This document shows positions 45,274-53,243 of a stretch of DNA of 64,000 nt, one piece after another. Each line of letters begins with the position of its first letter. Position 1 is the stretch's first letter. The notes beneath the pieces were generated by a model. That model ran no database searches and was not told the DNA's origin. It saw only the letters and a program-made list of their open reading frames with translations. A program made the position numbers and the translations under genes. Source of the DNA: Peribacillus simplex NBRC 15720 = DSM 1321 (lineage in GTDB: Bacteria; Bacillota; Bacilli; Bacillales; DSM-1321); NCBI RefSeq assembly GCF_002243645.1, contig NZ_CP017704.1, positions 3,490,001-3,554,000 of the forward strand, given 5' to 3'.

Positions 45274-45318
45274 CAAGACTCCTGCGGGAAAAGCGCGTCC
45301 AAGGGAGTATAACTGTAG
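45274..45318 (+). repeat. Fragment of a second intergenic repeat family
   Basis: GCAAGACTCCTGCGGGAA followed by AAGCGCGTCCAAGGG matches from memory the start of the long palindromic repeat frequent between Bacillaceae genes. Only the left part is present. Confidence 0.5.
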
Positions 45319-45355
45319 CCAGAAATGAGGATTGGAGTCCGAATAGTAAGGTGAA

Positions 45356-45497
45356 GGTCGAAAAAAATTCGTGAACGGTCGAATAAAGTGCGGGGTAGGC
45401 CGAATACTGTGCGTGAACGGCCGAATATTTTGTGGTTTAGGTCGATAAATTGCGTCAACGGCCCAAGACAGTGCAGCGGGTCGAACAAAGTGCTCCG
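45356..45497 (+). repeat. Degenerate 21-bp tandem array, seven units
   Basis: Units begin GGTCGAA or GGCCGAA at 45356, 45377, 45398, 45419, 45440, 45460 and 45479: the first five are exactly 21 bp apart, then 20 and 19. The second halves vary (AAAGTGCGG, ACTGTGCGT, TTTTGTGG). Not CRISPR: no unique spacers and no cas genes. Confidence 0.8.
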
Positions 45498-45535
45498 GTC
45501 TTTATGGTTTTTTACTGTAATCTACATTGGATTGA

Positions 45536-45652
45536 AGAGATTTGCGACACTCCTGCCGAATTACTGGCTAGCCGAGACCCCACAGGCGCTTGGCCGAGGA
45601 GGCTTGGCAGACAGTCGGCGGAAAGGGAGCGGATCTCTGAAATCAATTGAAC
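45536..45652 (+). repeat. Dispersed intergenic repeat, copy B
   Basis: Nearly identical to 21399-21529 in opposite orientation, over about 115 bp. It lies in the 600-bp stretch bounded by the 30-bp direct repeats. Confidence 0.85.
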
Positions 45653-45707
45653 TTTTTAAATAAAAAACTGCAGGCAAACTTAGTTTTCATAGAGTTGTCT
45701 ACAGTCT

Positions 45708-45737
45708 GAAAGGGTTCATCCATTAGGGTGAGCCTTT
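45708..45737 (+). repeat. 30-bp direct repeat, right copy (terminator-like)
   Basis: Identical to 45104-45133, 604 bp away. It is followed by TTCTTT, giving a better terminator tail than the left copy. It lies 16 bp before control element 3. Confidence 0.8.
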
Positions 45738-45752
45738 TTCTTTGGCACAATA

Positions 45753-45816
45753 AGTAAAAATAACATAAAAACGAGTAAAAATTCTGAAATTATTTGCTGA
45801 TCTTTAAAACTATAAT
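45753..45816 (+). promoter_or_regulatory. Direct-repeat activator element and promoter 3
   Basis: AGTAAA at 45753-45758 and 45774-45779 (21 bp apart), TATAAT at 45811-45816 (37 bp after the second). The second half-site reads AGTAAAAATTCTGAAA, close to element 1. It drives the three tandem cytosine-deaminase-like genes. Confidence 0.8.
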
Positions 45817-45858
45817 GAAAGTGATGCATGTTCAATCTGAAATGGAAGGGTGAGTTTA

Positions 45859-47106
45859 ATGTCTCAATCGTATTGGTTGACGAATGTACGCTTGGAAAAT
45901 GGTTTTACTTATAATGAAAATGAAACAATCACCGGCACTGAAACCGGTCATTACCACATCAAGATTGAAAATGGAAAAATATCCTCCATTTTATTGGCGA
46001 AGGAATCGATAACGGATCAGGAACCGCAGCATGATGTTCATGGTCTCCTGATGGTCCCCTCGTTTAAGGAAATGCATATCCACATTGATAAAACCTACTA
46101 TGGCGGTCCGTGGAAGGCTTGCATGCCTGCCATTAATGGCGTGAAAACCCGGATAGAGGAAGAGCAGGTGTTACTGCCCGAATTATTGCCTACCGCTAAA
46201 GTAAGAGCAGAGAAAATGCTGGATTTATTATTGGACTTCGGATCTACCCATATACGCACACATTGCAACATTGACCCCGTTATAGGACTGAAAAACTTAG
46301 AGGCCACCATTCAGGCACTGGAAGGATATAAGGATAAATTGACGTATGAAATCGTCGCATTCCCACAGCATGGACTATTACGCAGCGATTCCGTTGGTTT
46401 AATAAGGGAGGCCATGAAGAATGGGGCGAATCTGGTAGGAGGAGTGGACCCCGCCACCATTGATGAAAACATAGAGCGGTCACTTGAAACGATCATGGAT
46501 ATCGCAGTTGAATCGAATTCCGATATCGATGTCCATTTACATGATCCGGATCAGCTTGGACTCTTCACCATGCAGCGCCTTGCTTCACTGACGGAAGACG
46601 CAGGCTGGCAAGGAAGGGTAACGGTTAGCCACGCTAGCGGGTTGGCTGATCTTTCAGTCCCAGAGGCAACGGGCATAGCCGAAAGGTTTTCGGAAACAGG
46701 AATATCGATTACATCCACAGTGCCCATCTTCAGAACGATCCCCATCCCCCTGCTTCATGAAAAAGGGGTGAAAGTTGAATTGGGTAATGACAGCATCACT
46801 GATCATTGGACACCCTTTGGCATCGGGGACAATCTGGAAAAAGCCGGTCGCCTTGCAGAGAGGTTTCGCATGATTGACGAACGTTCCTTAGCGAAAAGCC
46901 TGCAATTCATAACAGGAGGGAAGGCCCCATTAAACCAAGACGGGGTCAAGGCATGGCCTAATGTCGGGGATGAGGCGAATATCGTTTTGCTTGAAGCCAG
47001 CTGTTCAGCGGAAGCGGTGGCTAGAAGGGCAAAGCGTGCCGCTGTCATCTTCAGGGGCAATGTTGTTAGCGGATCTATTTCATCTTTTGAGACGACAGGT
47101 GTTTAA
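45859..47106 (+). CDS. Cytosine-deaminase-like amidohydrolase, tandem copy 1
   Basis: 415 residues. Amidohydrolase barrel of the CodA/AtzC kind: metal motif EMHIHIDKT near residue 72, FPQHGLL near 165, DVHLHDPDQ near 212, VSHASG near 250 and the late LGNDSITDHW with the catalytic Asp. It probably hydrolyses an exocyclic amino or amide group of a heterocycle. ATG 45859 is spaced from GGGTGA; GTG 45850 overlaps that site. First of three tandem paralogues, preceded by control element 3. Confidence 0.85.
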   Translation: MSQSYWLTNVRLENGFTYNENETITGTETGHYHIKIENGKISSILLAKESITDQEPQHDVHGLLMVPSFKEMHIHIDKTYYGGPWKACMPAINGVKTRIEEEQVLLPELLPTAKVRAEKMLDLLLDFGSTHIRTHCNIDPVIGLKNLEATIQALEGYKDKLTYEIVAFPQHGLLRSDSVGLIREAMKNGANLVGGVDPATIDENIERSLETIMDIAVESNSDIDVHLHDPDQLGLFTMQRLASLTEDAGWQGRVTVSHASGLADLSVPEATGIAERFSETGISITSTVPIFRTIPIPLLHEKGVKVELGNDSITDHWTPFGIGDNLEKAGRLAERFRMIDERSLAKSLQFITGGKAPLNQDGVKAWPNVGDEANIVLLEASCSAEAVARRAKRAAVIFRGNVVSGSISSFETTGV

Positions 47107-47130
47107 TCTTCTATTAAAGAGAGTGATTTG

Positions 47131-48381
47131 ATGAATGAAGCATACTGGCTTACAAACGTTACACTTGATAGTGGGTTTGTTTTTGAGAATGAACGAATTG
47201 ATCGGACGAAGACAGCTATATATAACATGTTTATAAAAAATGGGATCATAAAGGAATTGCAATTGGCTTCAAGTATGCCTTTGAAAACGGATGGTCCCGT
47301 TCACGACGCGAGAAAGCTGCTTGCACTTCCTCCTTTTAAAGAGATGCATAACCATCTTGACAAGACTTATTTAGGACTGCCATGGAAATCATGCACTCCT
47401 GTTCCGAATTTAATAGAACGCTTAAAGTTAGAAGCAAAAGAGCTTGCTGAACTGGCTGAAACTGGGCGGCTCCGGGCTGAACGGATGCTTCAACTATTGT
47501 TAAGCGGCGGGGCAACGCATGTAAGGACGCATGTTAACATCGATCCATACATCGGTATGAAAAACTTGGAAGAGATTCAAAGTGCACTATATCGTTTCAA
47601 AGGGAAAATGACATATGAGATCGTGGCATTTCCGCAGCATGGACTGCTAAGAACGAATTCAAAAGGGTTGATGAGACAAGCGATGAAAGAAGGGGCGTCC
47701 TTAGTTGGCGGCCTGGATCCTGGCGGAGTGGATAATAATATAGAAGCTTCCCTATATGAAATGGTCGATCTGGCCGTTGAATTTGATGCAGATATTGATA
47801 TTCATATACATGATCCCGGTCATCTTGGTTTATATACGATCAAGAAACTGGCTTCTTTGATCGATGAAGCAGGGTGGAAAAACAGAGCCGCTGTGAGTCA
47901 CGCTTTTGCACTGGGGGATGTTTCAATTGGAGAATCAATTGATTTGGCCAGTGAATTATCAAACCTGGGGATAGCCGTCATGTCTACGGTTCCGATCAAC
48001 CGGGTCATTCCCCCGATTGATTCACTGCATGAAAAAGGTGTCCATGTTGCTCTCGGATGTGATGGCTTTTATGACTCCTGGTCCCCATTTGGTACAGGAG
48101 ATATGCTGGAAAAGGCAGGCCGATTGGCCGAGAGGTACAACTGGAAGGACGAGTATGCATTGTCTCAATCGCTCCAATTCATTACGGGAGGGGTCAAGAC
48201 ACTGGACCCTGAAGGAAATCGCTTATGGCCGAAGGTGGGAAATGAAGCAAGTATGGTTTTTGTGGATGCATCATGTGCTGCCGAGGCAGTTGCCAGGAGA
48301 TCGACGCGGGCTGCGGTTATGGTCAATGGAAATCTGGTTTACGGCGGACTCGATCGCGAATCCGCCTTGAAGTCGAAATGA
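47131..48381 (+). CDS. Cytosine-deaminase-like amidohydrolase, tandem copy 2
   Basis: 416 residues, paralogue of the flanking genes. The metal motif is EMHNHLDKT, with FPQHGLL, DIHIHDPGH, VSHAFAL and LGCDGFYDSW. The residue after the first metal His is Asn rather than Ile, and the late motif has Cys-Asp-Gly-Phe, so the pocket differs from copies 1 and 3. It starts 24 bp after copy 1 stops. Confidence 0.85.
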   Translation: MNEAYWLTNVTLDSGFVFENERIDRTKTAIYNMFIKNGIIKELQLASSMPLKTDGPVHDARKLLALPPFKEMHNHLDKTYLGLPWKSCTPVPNLIERLKLEAKELAELAETGRLRAERMLQLLLSGGATHVRTHVNIDPYIGMKNLEEIQSALYRFKGKMTYEIVAFPQHGLLRTNSKGLMRQAMKEGASLVGGLDPGGVDNNIEASLYEMVDLAVEFDADIDIHIHDPGHLGLYTIKKLASLIDEAGWKNRAAVSHAFALGDVSIGESIDLASELSNLGIAVMSTVPINRVIPPIDSLHEKGVHVALGCDGFYDSWSPFGTGDMLEKAGRLAERYNWKDEYALSQSLQFITGGVKTLDPEGNRLWPKVGNEASMVFVDASCAAEAVARRSTRAAVMVNGNLVYGGLDRESALKSK

Positions 48382-48408
48382 AGTCTATTTCAAGAAGGGA
48401 TGAAGATC

Positions 48409-49656
48409 ATGAATACAATCTATTGGTTAAAGAATGTTCGTTTGGAATGTGGCTACCGGAAAGAGAATGAAAGAGTTACAGGAACGATGACCGGGTTATT
48501 TCATCTGTTGATGGAGGATGGAAGGATCACGAAGATTGTCAAAGATGGAGAAGCCATACCTGGTGATTTACCAGTGGAAGATGCAAAAGGATTGCTGGCG
48601 TTACCATCCTTCATTGAAAAGCATATTCATCTTGATAAAACACTGATGGGGGATGTTTGGAGGGCGTGCACTCCTTCTTCAAGTGTCATTGAACGCTTTG
48701 AAAATGAGAAGAGGGTGCTGCCTTCCATTGCAACAAGCACATGTAAACGTGCAGAATCTTTACTGGAAATCCTTCTAGCTTCTGGCTCTGCACATATACG
48801 GACTCATGTTGATATCTATCCGGAAGTGGGATTACAAAACTTAGAGCAAGTACAACAGGCGCTTGCTGGCTATTCTAATAGACTCAGTTCAGAAATAGTC
48901 GCATTTGCGCAGCACGGATTGTTGCGGTCCGGTTCTGTCAAGCTTGTCAGAGAGGCATTGCGAAACGGAGCAGGAATCGTCGGGGCGGTGGATCCAGCCA
49001 CAGTCGATAACAATATTGAAGCATCGCTGGTTCAATTGATGGATTTAGCGGTGGAAGCGAACGCTGATGTGGATTTGCATTTACATGATCCAGGCCATCT
49101 GGGCACGTTCACCATGAAACGTTTGGCAGCTCTGACCAAGCAAGCGGGCTGGGAAGGCAGGGTGGCATTAAGCCATGCTTTCGGTATCGGGGACGTATCC
49201 AGGGAAGAAGCCTATGAACTGGCTGACATTCTTAGGGATGCGGGGATTTCCATCGTCACCAGTGTCCCTATTAACAGGCAGATGCCCCCTGTTGATTTAT
49301 TACAAGAAAGAGGGGTTGAAGTATCGGTAGGAAATGATAATATCTTTGATGTATGGTCACCTCTTGGGAATGGTGACATCCTGGAGAGAGCAGGGAGGCT
49401 CGCAGAACGTTTCAAATGGATTGATGAAGTCTCACTTTCCCGAACACTCGGGTATATAACTGGCGGAAAAACCCCATTGGATGAAAAGGGTAACCAGGTA
49501 TGGCCGAAAGCGGGGGATGCTGCAAGTCTGGTGTTAATTGACGCAAGCTGTTCTGCTGAGGCAGTTGCCAGGCGTTCTGAACGTAAAGCGGTCATTTACA
49601 AGGGGAACTTAGTTTCCGGTTCACTATATAAACAAAAGCAGTCAATTGAACAGTAA
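48409..49656 (+). CDS. Cytosine-deaminase-like amidohydrolase, tandem copy 3
   Basis: 415 residues, paralogue of copies 1 and 2. Metal motif EKHIHLDKT, then FAQHGLL, DLHLHDPGH, LSHAFGIG and VGNDNIFDVW. ATG 48409 aligns with the MNxxYWL start of the other copies and is 9 bp after AAGGGATG; the ATG at 48400 is rejected. Last gene before a terminator. The three genes likely treat related ring substrates or successive steps. Confidence 0.85.
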   Translation: MNTIYWLKNVRLECGYRKENERVTGTMTGLFHLLMEDGRITKIVKDGEAIPGDLPVEDAKGLLALPSFIEKHIHLDKTLMGDVWRACTPSSSVIERFENEKRVLPSIATSTCKRAESLLEILLASGSAHIRTHVDIYPEVGLQNLEQVQQALAGYSNRLSSEIVAFAQHGLLRSGSVKLVREALRNGAGIVGAVDPATVDNNIEASLVQLMDLAVEANADVDLHLHDPGHLGTFTMKRLAALTKQAGWEGRVALSHAFGIGDVSREEAYELADILRDAGISIVTSVPINRQMPPVDLLQERGVEVSVGNDNIFDVWSPLGNGDILERAGRLAERFKWIDEVSLSRTLGYITGGKTPLDEKGNQVWPKAGDAASLVLIDASCSAEAVARRSERKAVIYKGNLVSGSLYKQKQSIEQ

Positions 49657-49665
49657 GACTAAACC

Positions 49666-49702
49666 AAAAAGGATCTCTGGATACTTCCGGATTTCCTTTT
49701 TC
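49666..49702 (+). terminator. Terminator of the amidohydrolase triplet
   Basis: AAAAAGGA pairs with TCCTTTTT around inner GGA / TCC pairs, followed by CGTTTT. Confidence 0.8.
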
Positions 49703-50110
49703 GTTTTGGGTTTTGAAAGGCTTCCGCTTCCGTGTACTTTTACTTACTTATGTTATATGCTGTGGAAGTGATTTTTTTTTTGCTATATTGGTTAGCCCTC
49801 CCATGTCATATCGTTATGGCCCGATATACTTTAAACGGACTGGCTTCTGCTTGTCCATTTGCCTTGCAGCCTTAGTCAAGCAAACAATTTAGCAGGGAGC
49901 CGCAGTCTTTGTTACTATTAATGGTAACGTTATCATATCGCTTGCGTCTGCAAAGGTCATCTGACATTGATCATGTGTCCAGCAATGGCAGCTGACCATT
50001 CTGTAACCGCGTTTATTAGCATGGTGCTTTCCTATCGCCTTTTTCAAGGGGAGGGCAATTGAAATTCACCATGAGCTTTACAAGTTTCATGTTTAAAGGA
50101 GATGGAATCT
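49703..50110. other. Long leader upstream of the permease
   Basis: About 400 bases with no gene. I looked for a purine riboswitch (its conserved TATA and loop motifs) and did not find one. A small inverted pair TTACTATTAATGGTAA lies at about 49912-49927. No control element of the AGTAAA type is present here. Confidence 0.5.
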
Positions 50111-51406
50111 ATGAAAAGTTGGAGATCTTCTGTGACTCTATTTTCTTCTTTTCAATGGTTGTTTTTTATTTTTGCAAATACGGTAGTAGTGCCCATATCG
50201 ATTGGCGCAGCTTTTGATCTTCCTCCCAATGTTACGGAAATGACCATGAGAAGCTCGCTCATTTTCACCGGGATCGCTTGCGTGTTTCAGGGGTGGAAGG
50301 GGCATAAGTATCCACTTATGGAAGGTCACTCCGGTCTATTGTGGGGAGTGATGTTGAATTTAGGGTTATCAGCACCATCCATAGGGCTAGGTTATGCAGA
50401 GGTAGGAGGGGGAATTGCTACTGGCCTCATTGCAGCTGGTGTCGTGACCCTCATTATTGCTGCCTTCAACCTGATTTCTTATGTTCAGAAGATTTTTACC
50501 CCAATGGTCATGACGGTTTATTTATTCCTTCTGACGTTCCAGCTCATCTTTGTCTTTTTCAAGGGGATGCTGGGGATTACGGAGAATGGGGAAATTAACA
50601 TCCCGGTCAGTTTCCTATCAGTGGGGATTGTACTTTTAGTAAGTATATTAAAGATAAAAGGACCAAGGACCATAAGCAATTTCTCCATATTGATCGGGAT
50701 TATGGTGGGATGGATTTTTTACGAGCTGCTATTTCCGGAGGCAGGGGGAGAAATGGGATCGACGGGTGCCGCTTTTTCATTTTTCCCATTAGGTGCTCCA
50801 AACCTGGAATTCGGGATAATAGCGATATCCTTTTTTGCAGGATTACTGAATTTGTGCAACACGTTCGCTTCCATTCAAGCCGCATCGGAATTAATCGGTG
50901 ATAAAGCTGAACACAAGCAGTATCGAAATTCTTTATTCATGACTGGCGGTTTTACCATTTTCGCCCCGTTGCTTGGCCTTGTTCCGTATACACCTTTTAC
51001 TTCATCCATCGGATTTTTGCAGAGCACTCAAATCTATGAGCGGAGGCCCTTCTTACTTGGAGGCATGTTATTGACCATAATTGGGCTCATTCCTCCTTTC
51101 ATCTCTTTCCTGGCCACCATGCCGATAACAGTCGGGAATGCAGTATTGTTCGTTGCTTACCTTCAGCTGTTCGGTACGGCTTTCAACAGCCTCAAGGGTC
51201 AGCATTTCACTTCAGACACGATATTCAGGCTTGCCGTACCAGTATTGATTGGAGTGAGCTTGATGAACATCCTGCCTAATGCATTTTCGAATGTTCCCAC
51301 GCTTTTACAGCCATTTTTGACGAATGGGCTCATAATGGGCGTCTTGATATCAATCGTGCTGGAAAAATCGGTGAACTGGAATCGTTATGAACAACTGCAG
51401 AACTAA
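50111..51406 (+). CDS. Uracil/xanthine permease (NCS2 family)
   Basis: 431 residues with 12-14 predicted helices; N-terminal QWLFFIFANTVVVPISIG and the NCS2 motif region FAGLLNLCNTFASIQAASEL are visible. It takes up nucleobases or related rings with protons. ATG 50111 is 9 bp from AAAGGAG; ATG 50102 is too near. It follows the cytosine-deaminase-like triplet, which supports a ring-nitrogen compound as the substrate of the island. Confidence 0.82.
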   Translation: MKSWRSSVTLFSSFQWLFFIFANTVVVPISIGAAFDLPPNVTEMTMRSSLIFTGIACVFQGWKGHKYPLMEGHSGLLWGVMLNLGLSAPSIGLGYAEVGGGIATGLIAAGVVTLIIAAFNLISYVQKIFTPMVMTVYLFLLTFQLIFVFFKGMLGITENGEINIPVSFLSVGIVLLVSILKIKGPRTISNFSILIGIMVGWIFYELLFPEAGGEMGSTGAAFSFFPLGAPNLEFGIIAISFFAGLLNLCNTFASIQAASELIGDKAEHKQYRNSLFMTGGFTIFAPLLGLVPYTPFTSSIGFLQSTQIYERRPFLLGGMLLTIIGLIPPFISFLATMPITVGNAVLFVAYLQLFGTAFNSLKGQHFTSDTIFRLAVPVLIGVSLMNILPNAFSNVPTLLQPFLTNGLIMGVLISIVLEKSVNWNRYEQLQN

Positions 51407-51607
51407 TTGGAAAGAGTGATGTGTGGATTCTTATTAAGGATTCTATACAGCCTTCTTATATCCTGAAAAGACATGGAGAAACGCCTGATTGGATACGGCA
51501 GTACATAAGTGATTCTTCCATCAATAAGGGTGGGGCAATCTTTATAATAAGGATTTTTTCATTGTAAATGACGAAGAAAAAAAATTACTTGTAAGGCAAT
51601 TAATATG

Positions 51608-51645
51608 AAAACCAGAAGGGTGTTGGGGACCTTCTGGTTTTTTTG
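51608..51645. terminator. Bidirectional terminator
   Basis: AAAACCAGAAGG pairs with CCTTCTGGTTTT, with TTTT after, between convergent genes. Confidence 0.88.
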
Positions 51646-51652
51646 ATTGTGT

Positions 51653-52438
51653 TTAAGGTTTAACAATTTTATAGCATAAACTTGTTCGGTTTGAGACATC
51701 AAACTTTCTATAAAGATTTTGCAAATGTCTTTTTACTGTATTAACACTAATAAATAGTTCGCTGGCAATGGTGATATTGGTATGCCCTTTTAGAACCAGT
51801 TGTAATATTTCTGCTTCTTTTAATGTTAAATCTGGTTGTCTGAGATCTTGAGAACTAGCCAGAATCTTATTTTTCAAAGGATTAATTAGGTTTTCTTTGG
51901 GAACGCTTACAGAATGATAAGGGAAATCGCTTGTTTTTTGCGATAAGAACCTAGAAATAACCTCTAAACACATAATATCGGATGTACTAAAAGGCTTCTC
52001 CTTTTTGGATCTAACGAAGTTCAGAACACCTTTAATACTGTTTCTATCATATAAAAAAACACTCACATCATAATAAAATCCATATTTTAACATGAAATCA
52101 TTGTAGTATACACTTTTTTCATATAATTCAGGCGGAAGTAAATCAAGGTTTTTTATAACAGTTTGTTTACTTGCTTTTTGCATATTATATTTTGGGACCA
52201 GCAAATCTAATTGATAAAAGTTATTAAGATAATCATCCATAACATATTTATCTATATTTAACGTAATAGGTTCGAACAAGTCATTATTATCATCACATAA
52301 CCAAAAAATAGATTGGCAGTAACCAAATAAATTTGCAAAGGCTTGTAGTACTTTTTCACGGAAATTTTCATTAGTAAAAGTAATTTCATCCATAAAAGAT
52401 AAAATTTTTTTGTAGCTGGGGTTAGACATTTCCTTCAT
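51653..52438 (-). CDS. LuxR-type regulator with GAF-like sensor
   Basis: 261 residues. A GAF-like N-terminal domain (about 15-170; IFWLCDDNNDLFEP, YYDVSVFLYDRNSIKGVLNF) is followed by a LuxR HTH (about 200-261: LTLKEAEILQLVLKGHTNITI, then ELFISVNTVKRHLQNLYRKF). It is transcribed away from the aromatic-amine genes, which it may control. There is no receiver domain, so a small ligand is the likely signal. AT-rich, unlike the genes to its right. Confidence 0.82.
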   Translation of the reverse strand: MKEMSNPSYKKILSFMDEITFTNENFREKVLQAFANLFGYCQSIFWLCDDNNDLFEPITLNIDKYVMDDYLNNFYQLDLLVPKYNMQKASKQTVIKNLDLLPPELYEKSVYYNDFMLKYGFYYDVSVFLYDRNSIKGVLNFVRSKKEKPFSTSDIMCLEVISRFLSQKTSDFPYHSVSVPKENLINPLKNKILASSQDLRQPDLTLKEAEILQLVLKGHTNITIASELFISVNTVKRHLQNLYRKFDVSNRTSLCYKIVKP

Positions 52439-52862
52439 AGGCTTTCCTCCATGTTAACTTTTTTTGATTATATAACATTTTAAAATAAAATGAATTACTT
52501 TTTGATATAAAATGACCCATTTGGGTAATAGTAAATTTTCTGATTTTTCTGGATAATATAAAATAATTACATGTAATAGTTAATAAATTAGAAGGACTTT
52601 TTAAAATTAACCTAAGGAGATGAAAGAAACGGAAGTGTGTGAGGTAGGAAAATAAACATCTCCTTATCAAAACTGAATAAGTGGATGCGTAGTACATTTT
52701 TGAGTTATTGATTTAAGGTTAATTGAAGGAGAGTAATGTTTTTTTATATAACGTTTTTGTAACGGTTGTTGAATTTTTGGGTATGTTTATGTGTTTTTTA
52801 GATTTGCTAATTACTCTATCTCTTTAAAAAAATCAATAAAATAATGGAAGAGGTATGCATTC
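52439..52862. other. AT-rich intergenic region
   Basis: No gene seen. It should contain the promoter of the LuxR-type gene and any control site for the amine genes, but I find no clear palindrome. Confidence 0.45.
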
Positions 52863-53073
52863 ATGTACAATTCAGAAATTGAAACGCTAACTCGTGCTGA
52901 AATAGAAGCACTATAAATGAGCAGATTTCAGACTGCATTATGACATATCTATCTGAATATAGAGTTTATCGTACGAAGTTTAAAGAGCTAGGGATTACTC
53001 CTGATGACATTCAATTTTACTGGATGCCATTTACCAAAAAAACAAGAATTTAGAGTTCATTATCCATGTTGAA
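52863..53073 (+). pseudogene. Phenylacetate-CoA ligase (paaK) N-terminal remnant
   Basis: ATG 52863 opens MYNSEIETLTRAEIEAL and meets TAA at codon 18. After a frame change, EYRVYRTKFKELGITPDDI and MPFTKK follow, and another shift gives EFRVHYP. These pieces align in order with the first 80-90 residues of PaaK (EIETLPREELEAL, VPFYRKKFDELGIKPEDI, LPFTTKQDLRDNYP from memory). The rest of the gene is missing. Its place before the aldehyde dehydrogenase and amine oxidase fits a former phenylethylamine route. Confidence 0.7.
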
Positions 53074-53243
53074 AAATCACAAAAATGTAATCGCTTTCCA
53101 ACGCTGCATGTAAACAAAGTTAGGAGCTTTTAGCTTATTCAAGATACGCATCACATAAGGAAACCTAGCAACCTATGTTTTTCAAAATTGTATGGTTAGT
53201 AATTTCGAAGTTTTATCAAAAAAATAGATAAGAGGTGGAGAAA

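Noticed and set aside
45356..45497. CRISPR array
   Set aside because: Period is only 21 bp, units decay continuously without unique spacers, and there are no cas genes.
49703..50110. Purine riboswitch before the permease
   Set aside because: The conserved junction and loop motifs were not found.
51419..51565. Short plus-strand frames after the permease
   Set aside because: Two overlapping starts give unrelated short peptides with no family likeness; probably non-coding.
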